From: Linyphia triangularis
Taxonomy: Eukaryota; Arthropoda; Arachnida; Araneae; Linyphiidae
Reading direction: 5' to 3'
NCBI GenBank assembly: GCA_963978545.1
Contig: OZ021723.1
Coordinates: 5,028,273 to 5,092,272, forward strand
Length of the DNA: 64,000 nucleotides
The position numbers and the translations under genes were made by a program. The notes under the pieces are model-generated. The model was not told the DNA's origin. It did not search any database and saw only the letters and a program-made list of their open reading frames with translations. Every line of letters starts with the position of its first letter. The first letter of the stretch is position 1. Shown piece after piece: positions 1-34,452 of this stretch.

Positions 1-218
1 CTACCTAGTTAATTAATTAAACCCCATATTACGCAACAAAAAAAAATAAAATTAGTATTTATTAAAGAAATCTTCAATTAAAAACACGGAATTTTAATAA
101 AAAAATAAATTTTTAAAACAAATATATTTCAATTATCCTAATATGAAAAAATAAGTTGAACATTTGAATGTTTATCATTAAATAGAACGTTTGTTAATGC
201 TGTTTGTATTTATTATAG
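1..218. other. Intron upstream of first visible SEC14-like exon
   Basis: AT-rich sequence ending in the TATTATAG acceptor at 211-218. No in-frame start codon or upstream exon is visible, so the gene is cut by the window edge. Confidence 0.6.
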
Positions 219-24359
<24,141 letters not shown>

Positions 24360-24480
24360 AGTGTTAATTTTGAATATGAATTTTATTATGTATAATTGTA
24401 ATATTTATAAAATATAAAATGGAATGTATTTTAAGGATCAACTTTTGAAGTATAGTATTAAAAATAAATATTTTTCTACC
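24360..24480 (+). terminator. SEC14-like 3' UTR and polyadenylation signal
   Basis: After the TAG stop at 24357-24359 the sequence is AT-rich without coding features. A canonical AATAAA lies at 24463-24468, about 100 bases after the stop, so the mRNA probably ends near 24480-24500. No competing AATAAA lies between the stop and this site. Confidence 0.65.
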
Positions 24481-24992
24481 ACCCATATCCTCTTTTTTAC
24501 TTTAACCAATATTGTATTCATTGCTTAGATTTTGTATTAAAACTTACACAAATTATCTTAACTATTTGTTGTATTTATTATACCTCTCCACTATAAAATG
24601 TTGAAGAAAATTATGTTCATATTACTTTACTTCAAAAATTAACAGAGGATTTTTTTTTTTTTTAATGGAGCGAATAAATTTGATTATTGAAAACATAAAT
24701 ATTTATATGAAAAACAGGATTTGGAGCATTGCAAAAAATTCAACTACGCAATAATATGCTAAATAACTCAATAAGGTACTTAGGTCTATAGTTTCAGGAG
24801 TCATAAAAACTTATGTAGCTGCGTCTCTTGTTTTTATGCATTCACTTAGAAAAGCAGCCATAATGCTCAGTTTTCGATTTGTAAAGTTACATGAATCCAT
24901 AAAACTTGAATACATTTAAATTTTGTTCAATCCTTGACTTTTTTTTCAATTGGATTTCCTAACGAAATGTTAAAAATTAGTTATATAATCAA

Positions 24993-27248
24993 CTAGCTGA
25001 ATACCCGTGCTGCGCTACGAAATTTTACCATTAGTATTTTAGCGATCAAAAGACATTCATGTATTCTACACTTCAGACGTTTGCTCCCATTTCGCTCCCG
25101 ACAAATTGATTTATCAAAATAGGAGCTTTCCTTTGTTAACATTTTAAACTAAATTTATAATTATGAATATTAAATTGGAATAGTTTATTGTGTTTATGTT
25201 TGCTCTTAGTTCTAAATTTCAAAGTAGTAGCTATATTGGAATTGAGACATTAAGTTAATCCTCGTTTAGTATCAATGTTGCGTCGACTTTTCATCCCTTA
25301 TAAAATCGTTAATCGATATTAGAATGACTTATTTTTTTAACATTTGCACCAAATATCAGAAATTTGACTACATTGGAAGAGGAACATTCGGATATCCTTC
25401 GTTTGGAACATTTAACCCCTTTTCGACCTCTTAAAGTTGGTTAATCGATAACGGAATAGCTTACTTTTTCTATGTTTAATCTTTTTTGACATTTGTACCA
25501 ATTTTCCGTGTTGTGACCAAATGGGAAGTGGGACATTCGAATATCCCTAGTTTGGAATGTTTAAAGCCTTTTACAAACCTTAAGAAGGTTAATTGAGATC
25601 GGAATGGCTTACTTTTTCTACGTTTATCTTTATTGACATTCCTACCAATTTTCAGAGTTATGACTATATGGGAAGTGGGATATTCGAGTTTGGAATGTTT
25701 AACCTCTTTTCCACCCCTTAAAGTGGGTTAATCAAGCTCGGAATAGCTTAACTTTTCTATGTTTGTCTTTGTTGATATTTTTACTAATATTTAGAGTTGT
25801 GACCATATGGGAAGTGGTACATTCGAATATTCCTCTTTTGGAACGTTTAACCCCTTTTTCACCCCTTGATCCACCCTAGATCGGAATAGTTTACTTTTTC
25901 TGCGTTTGTCTTTATTGATATTCACACCAGTTTTCAGAGTTGTGACAATATGAGAAGTAGGACATTCGAATATATCTCTCGTTTGGAACGTTTAACCCCT
26001 TTTTGACCTCTTAAAGTGGGTTAATCGAGATCGGAATAGCTTACTTTTTCTATGTTTACTATTGTTGACATTTGTACCAATTTTTAGAGTTGTGACCATA
26101 TGGGAAGTGGTACATTCGAATATCCCTCGTTTGGAACGTTTGACCCCTTAGAATGGGTTAATAGAGATTGGAATAGCTTACTTTTTTTACGTTTGTTTTT
26201 GTTGATACTTGCACCAGATTTCAGAGTTGTGACGAAATGGGAAATATGACATTCGAATATCCCTCGTTTGGAACGTTTAACCCTTTTTCGACCTCTTAAA
26301 GGGGGTTAATCAAGATCGGAATAGCTTAATTTTTCTATGTTTGTCAATGTCGACATTTGCACCAATTTTCACAGTTGTGGACTTGTGAGAAGTGGTACAT
26401 TCGAATATCCCTCGTTTGGAACGTTTAATCCCTGTTCCACCCCTTAAAGTGGGTTAATCGAAATCGGAATAGCTTACTTTTCTTCGTTTGTCTTTATTGA
26501 TATTCGCACCAATTTTTAGAGTTGTAACGAAATGAGAAGTAGGACATTCGAATATTCCTCGTTTGGAAAGTTTAACACCTTTTCGAGCCCTTAAAGTGGG
26601 TTAATCGAGATCGGAATATCATAGTTTTTCTATGTTTACCATTGTTGGTATTTTGACCAATTTTCAAAATTGTGAAAATGTCGGAAGTGGGACATTCGAA
26701 TATTCCTCGTTTGGAACGTTTAATCCCTTTTCCACCCCTTAAAGTGGGTTAATCGAGATCGGAATAGCTTACTTTTTCTTCGTTTGTCTTTATTGATATT
26801 CGCACCAATTTTTAGAGTTGTGACGAAATGAGCAGTAGGACATTCGAATATTCCTCGTTTGGAAAGTTTAACACCTTTTCGAGCCCTTAAAGTGGGTTAA
26901 TCGAGATCGGAATAGCTTACTTTTTCTATGTTTACTATTGTTAATATGTGTACTAATTTTTAGACTTGTGACCAAATGGGAAGTGGGATATTGAATGTCC
27001 GTCGTTTTCAACGTTTAACCCCTTTTCGAGCCCTTAAAGTGGGTTAAGCGAGATCGGAATAGCTTACTTTTTCTATTTTTACCATTGTTGATTTTTGTGC
27101 CGATTTTCAGAGTTATGACTATGTGAGAAGTAGGATATTCGAATGTCCCTCGTTTGGAACGTTTAACCCCTTTTCGACCCCTTAAAGTGGGTTAATCGAG
27201 ATCGGAATAGCTTACTTTTTCTATTTTTACCATTGTTGATATTTCCCT
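24993..27248. repeat. Tandem array of about 147-bp units, 13 copies
   Basis: The stretch starts with CTAGCTGAATACCCGTGC at 24993. From about 25270 a unit recurs carrying GGAATAGCTTACTTTTTCT, ACCAATTTTCAGAGTTGTGA, GGGAAGTGGGACATTCGAAT and TCGTTTGGAACGTTTAACCC. Successive copies of the first motif start near 25453, 25603, 25740, 25877, 26031, 26170, 26317, 26466, 26611, 26759, 26906, 27056 and 27206. The spacing is 137-154 bases. The array stops abruptly in mid-unit at an element junction at 27248. Diverged units reappear at 28600-28939 and 34090-34300. Confidence 0.85.
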
Positions 27249-28530
27249 AGTAGCAATCACTGCATGGCGTTTCGTCGGCCAATGATCGGAATTCATCAAA
27301 GTCATCGGCGATTCCCCAGACTGATATATAAACACACCCGTATTTCCTCGTCTGCCGATGACCCTAAACTCATCGGCAAAAGATATCTTCCCAACATCGG
27401 TAGCCGGTGAAATTTCTGATCAACGTTTTTTGATCGGCGAAAGATATCGGAATGACATCGACAGCAGATAAAAAACTTATGTTTCTTTTTCTTGCAATTC
27501 CACTGAATTAGAGGCGATCCTTGAATGTATTTCAAATTTAAATCAAGCATACAATTTGCTAAACATTTCGCTTTGGCAATAAGTGAAAAATATTTTAAAA
27601 ATAAGTGTACGAAAAATTTTAAATGTAAAAATATATTTTGAAAAAATTCAAACCACATAATTATATATTGCTTATCTAATACGTCAATAAAATTCATAAA
27701 TAAAAAAAAAATTATAGTGTAAAAAAATATAGGAACAATTTTCTAAAATTAAAAATAAATTCTCCATTTCAATTTCAATATAAAATAAAAATATAGTCTT
27801 TGTTTTTAAATAGTTTTCATTATAATTTGCTGAACTCATTTTGGTCCGTTTTTTAAACATCTTTTAAGTAAAATAAAAATATGTTTATATGTTTCAAAAA
27901 GTTAATCAAATTGGATACAGTTTTTTAAAAAAATTAAAAATTAAATATATTTTTTTAAATGTCAAAATTATTAAGTAAACTCTTAAATTGCATTTCAAAA
28001 AATATCATAAAATTTTCTGGTCAGTTAGTTAAAATTTTACAAAATAGATGGCGACACTATTTATTTGACACTTATTTTTTTACTATAATAAATTAATATC
28101 ATCTTCCCAAATTTATGGAAGATTTGCTATTTTCCGAAAATACCCCATATATAAAAAAAAATGTCGGTCAATTTCCTTGCAAAGTCTGTATGATAATAGA
28201 GTTTTGTTCTACAATACAATTGCTATACCAAGAATCACAAGTAACTACAGTCCAGTGGCCATGTCAACGCACTCCGGAGATAACCGTCCTCGGTTCGATC
28301 CCAGGGTAAGTAATTTAGACAATTCTGGTGTGACGAATTAGGTAGTGTTATAACTTCGATTTGTACTCTAAAAATGTCACTGGAAATACTACCATATAAG
28401 AATTACGCGCTCTGGGTAAATATTTTAGTTTTGCATTATTTTAATTTGTCGTTTTTAATATTCGATACTTACATCTTTATAATTATTTAATGTTTATTAA
28501 TTGATATTTTCGACAAAATAATGACCATTG
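27249..28530. mobile_element. Candidate inserted element related to the 28940 element
   Basis: The array unit is broken at 27248 by CCCTAGTAGCAATCAC, which resembles the CCCAGGTAGCACAGCAG end at 28940. ATCGG motifs follow repeatedly (27270-27460), as in the subterminal part of that element. I cannot find a matching inverted right end, so the limits are uncertain. Confidence 0.4.
28243..28312 (+). mobile_element. tRNA-like SINE head, unclassified
   Basis: CAGTGGCCATGTCAACGCAC and CCTCGGTTCGATCCCAGG are spaced like A and B boxes. No body homology was found with the other SINE families in the window. Confidence 0.4.
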
Positions 28531-29067
28531 TTTCGATATTTCTTGAGAGCAAAATGTTCCTCGGATAGTGCTCGTATTTCCCCCTTTTCGCTCGGCCTTC
28601 GAACTAATTCTTGTCGGCTTCTGCTCGAATTCGATCAGTTTCCGACCTCTGAAAGTGACAAAATTTATCTACCCTCCCTTTTTCTACTCTAGATATAGTG
28701 GGTGACTCGAAATCGTGATAGTTCTGTTTTAGTATATTCTGCTTTGTGATCATTTGTACCAAATTTCAGCGTCATGATTTTAACGGAAATTGCTATAATC
28801 CACATTCGAATCGTTTGACCATACATTTCGAAACCTGACAGTTTATCGAAAACGGAAAATCTTTTACTGTTCCGATAATTGAGCTACATTTGAACCACGT
28901 TTCAGTTATGTCTACATTGACGTGAGACTTTTCAATATTCCCAGGTAGCACAGCAGTATTGACCAATGTCGGAAACCGGAGCTCTGGAAGATTGGCCAAT
29001 CCTGGGTAATGTCGGAACGGCCAGCACCGAACGGCTAACATTTTTGCAATATTGGCCAATATCGCAG

Positions 29068-29230
29068 TGCGGTTTTGGCCGATCTCGAGGAGCAGTTTTG
29101 GCCGATATCGATGCGTAGTTTTGGCCGATATCGATGCGTAGTTTTGGCCGATCTCGATGCGTAGTTTTGGCCGATATCGAGTAGTAGTTTTGGCCAGTAT
29201 TGATGTGCAATCTTGGGCAATATCGATGAG
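29068..29230. repeat. 23-bp minisatellite within the left terminal region
   Basis: About seven copies of a unit with GTTTTGGCCGATATCGATGC. Open frames through it on the minus strand (I-G-Q-N and R-P-K repeats) follow from the period and are not genes. Likely amplified subterminal transposase-binding sites. Confidence 0.85.
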
Positions 29231-29605
29231 CATGGTTTAAACCAAATGTTTTTTGTTTTTTTAAGAATAATTTAAAATTGTATTTTTATTTATAATTAGA
29301 TTTTTTTTAATTATTTGATGTTGTAAATTACTTCTATTTTTAGCTGAAATAAAATATGTTCTAATGTCTAAATAAAATATTAAAATTTAATATGATTTGA
29401 ATGTCCCCATAAGTAGAACAATTGTTTTTTACTTAGTTCAAATTGCTTTCAAAATGAATATTCATTGTTATTTGAGCATAAATTATTCTTGTTTATGTCA
29501 AATTTTATTTATAAATATGTATACAAGTAATTAGAAAAGGATAAAAAAAAAAAAAAAAAAAAAACTTGGTTTAAACCAAAAAAAACATGGTTTTTTCCAA
29601 ACCTG
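29231..29605. mobile_element. hAT-like MITE
   Basis: Ends CATGGTTTAAACC and, reversed, CAGGTTTGG. GATGAG lies directly on both sides (29225-29230 and 29606-29611), with a short-duplication pattern compatible with hAT. The interior is AT-rich with an A-run near 29547. It interrupts the 23-bp minisatellite, so it inserted later. Confidence 0.5.
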
Positions 29606-31392
29606 GATGAGCAGTTTTAGCCACTACTATGAGCAATTTTTGGAACAGCTACTGTTTTTTCACTATATCACAGAGCATTTTGGATAGATTTGCCACTCAA
29701 CATATCTGAACTTTCTTTTTGGTGGAAGGAGTGGTTGCAAATGATAATTCTTATATGCGTTTAGATTCAATTTTGAGCTGTTCAATGTTTAGTATCACAT
29801 TGTTGCCCAAAAACCCTTAATAATCTGTTAAGTTATACTTAAACATTTGTAAAATAATGTTTTCACCTCTCCTACCAAAAAAAAACACATTTAGATAACA
29901 AAATGTCTGATATTCAAGGATTTAGAAAGATACATGCAATTTTAAACTAGAAAACTGCCAGTAGAATTTAAAGTCCCTATAGGTCAATCAATACTCATTG
30001 AACTTTTTATGCTAAGGTTTCATAAAAATAGAAGGTTGAATTTAAAACTTGTGAAGTATATTTTTTATGCACAGATCAATTTCATTTATGAAGTCACTTT
30101 TCATTTTTAAAACATCATTTTTCTCCATACTTTAAGAATCGAATAGATAGTAAATAAATCTCATTTTAATGCCTTTAGTTCATTCACTTCAAATGTAATA
30201 GCAATAAAGTGAATTAAAATTGCAGATCCCCCCCAACATTGAAAAAGTTTTCATCTAAAAATTATTTGACAAAAACATTATTTTTAAAAATCCACAATAA
30301 TATTTACATATATACCTCATATAATGAATACTTTTTTATACATTCATTTCTATTTTAATTGCTTTTTGGTGACCGATAATTGATATTTTATGGCTAAAAA
30401 CCATGCACACTTAAATTAAAGGTCACTTTCTGCAGTGCATATATATAATAAAAACATAAATTTAATACAAGCTGTTTATTATAATACATATTTTATTTTA
30501 CATATTTTATCTTCCTTTGAAGTTTCCACCTCGGTGAAGAAAACAAACCTGAAATATAAAATTGTTCATTTCTGTTTTAATTAAGATTACATTAAAATTT
30601 AAAAATCAAATTATTGCCTCAAACTTTTTCTAGTCTTTAGCTCTTTTTATTTTATCCAAGCTCTTTTTGTAACGGAACTGCAATTTGTTGTCAATAAAAG
30701 AAATCATGCAATGCAGCATTTACTGCCAATAAAGAAAAACAGAATTGCAAAATGAAAAACAGAATTTTGCACGAAAGCATAAGATTGTTAACATTTTGTA
30801 AAATTTTTACATCAGAAATCATTTTCTACTAACATTTAAGAAAATCATTCTAAACTGGTATTTGAATTTCAATCGCATACATTTGCACAAACCTCAAACA
30901 AGCACACCAAAAAACTATGAATTGTGAAATAAATACTAATGCTTTTTTTTTTTTTTTTTTTATAAACTCGTTCATTTTTCCTTAGCCGTTTAAAATTTTA
31001 ATAAATAATTTATAAGAGAGAAAAATCTCTTTTAAAATATTAAATTAACCACCAAATAAATTCAAAATAAATAGTAAAAAGTGTTGTTGAAAAGTCTGAG
31101 ATAAAATATAAAATACACTGTTGCACTTGAAAAGTTATAGGAACTAATTTAGAACATAGTGATTTTGTTGTTTTTTCTTCTGAACTAATTTCTCAATTAT
31201 AAGCATATGACAAAGGTGATTTGTACAAAATTGTTTAAAGAAACAGATAATTTTTTTTTTTTTTTTTAAAGACCCGGGATTCTCCATTGCTAATTTTTAT
31301 TTTAAAATATAAATTATTGTAACATCAAATCGAAATTGCTTGGAGCATTACCTAATTGATTGTCATATAATCTTACCTGGCAGAGAAAGTTT

Positions 31393-31572
31393 TCACGCTT
31401 TTTGGTTTACAAATAAGTTTTTGCTTGTTTCTTTGTGGGATTCCAAAGAAAGAGAATCGCCTTTGAAACGGGCTGGAATATGAGTATGGCTTTTCTGTGT
31501 TAATAAATTTTCATCTTCTGAAGAATCACTCCCAATGCTAGATATTGAACGAGTAAGCTCAGCTTTATCTTA
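31393..31572 (-). CDS. Exon-like acidic, serine-rich ORF in the same element
   Basis: After an AG acceptor near 31573 the minus strand reads KAELTRSISSIGSDSSEDEN, then LLTQKSHTHIPARFKGDSLS, and ends at a TGA (complement at 31393-31395). A K-A-E-x-T/S segment followed by an acidic S-D-S-E-D stretch is what I would expect after the VV...W module in that protein type, and the strand and order agree. The phase of the upstream junction is not proven. Confidence 0.3.
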
Positions 31573-31919
31573 TGCCTGTTAAAAGGAATCTAAATAGGAA
31601 AATTATGAATATATGCTATCTCAAACTAGTTGCAAAACTTCATATACAATTTATTTATACAATTAAATATCTTACTTAGCGCACTTATAGTATCACTCAC
31701 TAAAAAACCAATCGACAGTTTGGGAAATTAAAATAGGATATTATTTAAATCTGTTAATAAATATCTGTTATTCATGTCCACAATTTCAAAAATCTACACC
31801 ATTAAAACTTGAATTGATAAGTAGATCAAAAACTTATGAAACAATATTTGTGATACCTTTAATTATTTGTATACCTTTAATTATTTGTATACCTTATACA
31901 AAAATTGTAATTTACTTAC

Positions 31920-32115
31920 TGTATGTGCAATAGATTTTAAAATTAAATGTTTGCCATGTTGACTTGAGGGTATATATTCTTTAATCATGTAAATCCCCCC
32001 CCCCCCTTCATTGCAAACTGCCAAAGACAACTTTTGTCTGAGATGAACCAAGATGAAGGAATTACTTCTATGGGTTCTCCATTTCCATCAATGAACCCTA
32101 CAACAGTATGTATCT
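31920..32115 (-). CDS. Exon-like ORF in the 4.86-kb element: VV-x-F ... IPSSWF module
   Basis: Reading on the minus strand from an AAAG acceptor near 32115 gives TVVGFIDGNGEPIEVIPSSW and then FISDKSCLWQFAMKG. The pattern VV-x-F ... V-I-P-x-x-W ... C-x-W is one I associate from memory with the N-terminal part of DUF4806-type proteins in repetitive families of invertebrates. A run of 12 G (C on +, 31995-32006) then shifts the frame. One extra G would continue into YMIKEYIPSSQHGKHLILKS and a good ACA/GTAAGT donor at 31919. I see no DUF4806 domain itself. The coding character is fairly clear; the family name is tentative. Confidence 0.45.
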
Positions 32116-32486
32116 TTATTTTAAACTAAACAGAATAACAAATTAACTATTGAAAGGCCATACTGGCATTTTACTGCCGAGGGAAGGAAGGCTACAACTA
32201 TTACACTTTTCACCCCAAGACAGAAAATTGCACTATGAATAGCACTAACAATAATACTTGATTACAATATTTGTTTACTTTTCAAATGGAGTCTTTTCTT
32301 TAAATGAAAAAAACATTTTTATTTTATAAAAACAACATCTTTGCACAGTGTGTTTAGATTAACACAAAGGAAGCTAGGCATTCAAAATATATTTTTGTAG
32401 ATATTTCAAAAATTTGCATTCATTGCTCTTTTCTGAGTAATCAATAATTGCACAAGACAGACCTTTTAAATAGGGAAATGTACATA

Positions 32487-32656
32487 CAGTAAAACCCTGT
32501 TAAAGCTAAGTCGATCTGGCCGCTGAAATTGTTCGCTTTAACCGAATTTTGTGTTAAACAAATAAATTAAAGTTAAGTTTTAAGTAGGGAAAACCGCTTT
32601 TCCTTCGCATTAAATGTGATTTTATGTTAAGCAATTTTGCATTAACAGGTTTGCTG
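32487..32656. mobile_element. pogo/Tigger-like MITE
   Basis: A 170-bp segment with inverted ends CAGTAAAACCCTGTTAA and, reversed, CAGCAAACCTGTTAA. TA flanks it on both sides (32485-32486 and 32657-32658). CAGT-type ends and TA duplication fit the pogo/Tigger branch of Tc1/mariner. Confidence 0.65.
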
Positions 32657-34089
32657 TATTTTTTTAAAAATAGGAGGCATAATTACAATAGTTATACATA
32701 TTGTTAAAATTGACATTTTTTAGAACAATCATTTACCTTTTATGCCAAGTGGTTGATTGAGATAATGCACCCTATTCCACACCACCTTTGAGATTGAGTA
32801 ATAGGCGTGTTTTAATTTAATGTGGTTTCCTCAATATGTGCAATTCACAATATATTCTATTAACAGAGCTGCTAATCACGGAGCTTGGATATTCAATTTT
32901 ATAAGGAGCAAATATAGGAAATTCCGCAATATAAACTAACGATTACAAATATGATAAATATTTAATATTTATAAATATTATAACTAGAATGTAACATGTA
33001 GTATAAGTATTTCAATGATGAGCATGATTTGAAACAAGCAATGGAGAGGGGGAATGGGTAAATGAGTGTTAGTTTGCATCCGAGTAAGGACGAGATAAAA
33101 GCTCTTAATCTTGTCCAGATGACATAAAAGCTAAAAATCTTGATTATATTTTAAACAGTATTAAATAAATAATTGAAACTAACTTGATTCCTTATCAAGT
33201 TTAATGTGAAAACCAACCACCTTTGTCAACATCGAATTCGTAGATCAAACCATGCCAAGTCGGCAATTAAGTATGGTTGAAATTAACGAAAACCAACTTA
33301 AACCAATAATGCAATATATAGGCACCGAAACATAACCACATGAAATCGACAAATTATTGTGACAACACTTACCAATATTAAGTTTTAAATCAATTTTAAT
33401 GTTACAAATAACTGTCGAGCCGTAGACATAAACAAACTTCCCAAACACACATCCGGGCACTTCAGTTGCTTCAGCCACTCGGTGGCGATCCTTTTTGAGA
33501 AATTCTGCGCATCGTTTTGTATCGGAATCTGCCGGTTTTGGATTACATGATTTTTTAAAAAATGCTTAAAAACGTGTTAAAAACATCGCAAAACATATTA
33601 ACACAAACATTCCTTTCTTATACATAAAATATTTCAATTTTAAAACTGTCCATCAAACTTTCAAACTTTTGAGTATCGTCTACCCAATATTGGGCGAGAT
33701 TGGGCAATATCGGCATCGAACGGCCGATTTTGCGCCGTTCCACATCGGGATTGGCCAATGTAGGGCTGATATTGGCCAATACTGCTGTGCTACTTGGGTA
33801 TGGGTTTAAAATTAATTAAAACAATATCAATATTCCAGATTCTTTCAAATGAGATCACCCATCAGGTAAAGAAATGTTATTTACTTTTCACAGAGTTCTT
33901 CGAATGATGAAAATGTCATCCTTACTTGCTTTTCCTTCATCTCTTGTAAACTTTCAGCAATTGCCTTTTACAAATTAAAGTTCACAATCCACTCTTGCTT
34001 CTTAACCACGCTTTCTCTGATGTTTGAGGTAGATGATAAATAAGAAGGGCAGTTAGGGAAAATAGTTGGCACAGTATTATTTGTCAGGC

Positions 34090-34300
34090 GAGGGTACTTT
34101 AACGGAGCCTTTTCGAACCTTTCGACCCTTTTCGAACCCTGTAACTTCATTATTTGAGATCGAACAAGCTTACTTTTTCTCTTCTTATTCTTGTTGACAT
34201 GTGTACCAAATTTCAGAGTAGTGACTGCATTGGAAGTGAGACATTGGGAAATTTGGATCTGCTGAACCAATTTGAACCTGGTTTTTAATAAGTATCTTTT
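34090..34300. repeat. Diverged unit(s) of the 147-bp array
   Basis: Shares CCTTTTCGA.CC, GAGATCG(A/G)A..AGCTTACTTTTTCT and TTCAGAGTAGTGAC with the array at 25270-27248. With 28600-28939 it shows the array once extended across the place where the 4.86-kb element inserted. Confidence 0.6.
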
Positions 34301-34301
34301 T

Positions 34302-34452
34302 GTATATTTGTGCATAATTGACGGCTAATCAGGCTGGAAACTACAGCTTAACGTGGATTTCGAACCACAACTAACATCCATGCCTAACTCAAGATACGAA
34401 ACCGGCACCTTTGATATGCGAGGCCAGTGCTCTAACCCCTCAGCCATCAAGT
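34302..34452 (-). mobile_element. SINE-like repeat, family B, copy 1
   Basis: Shares GGCTAATCA, CTACAGCTTAACGTGGAT and the CAGCCATCA end with 36186-36343 and, reversed, 61440-61619. The CAGCCATCA side corresponds to the tRNA-like head. Limits are approximate. Confidence 0.6.

Larger units (their letters stand above)
28940..33798 (-). mobile_element. 4.86-kb inverted-repeat DNA transposon with minus-strand exon-like ORFs
   Basis: The left end starts CCCAGGTAGCACAGCAGTAT and the right end, reversed, starts CCCAAGTAGCACAGCAGTAT. Both continue into (T)TGGCCAAT-type subterminal repeats (28950-29230 and 33680-33790). Inside on the minus strand are exon-like segments: 33373-33562 with a GTAAGT donor, 31920-32115, 31393-31572, and 30475-30548 ending at an AATAAA (complement at 30475-30480). 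A hAT-like MITE (29231-29605) and a pogo-like MITE (32487-32656) are nested in it. It splits an older tandem array. The transposon class is not established, and no target duplication was resolved. Confidence 0.65.

Noticed and set aside
27302..27697. 131-residue minus-strand frame
   Set aside because: Covers a junction between repeat-like subterminal sequence and AT-rich DNA; no domain recognised.
28793..29233. 146-residue minus-strand frame with IGQN/RPKL repeats
   Set aside because: Period equals the 23-bp minisatellite, and three overlapping frames are open for the same reason.
32005..32106. Plus-strand exon reading QLLSEMNQDEGITSMGSPFP with a GTATGT donor
   Set aside because: The minus-strand reading has a clearer motif (VV.F...IPSSW) and agrees in strand with the other exon-like segments of the element.
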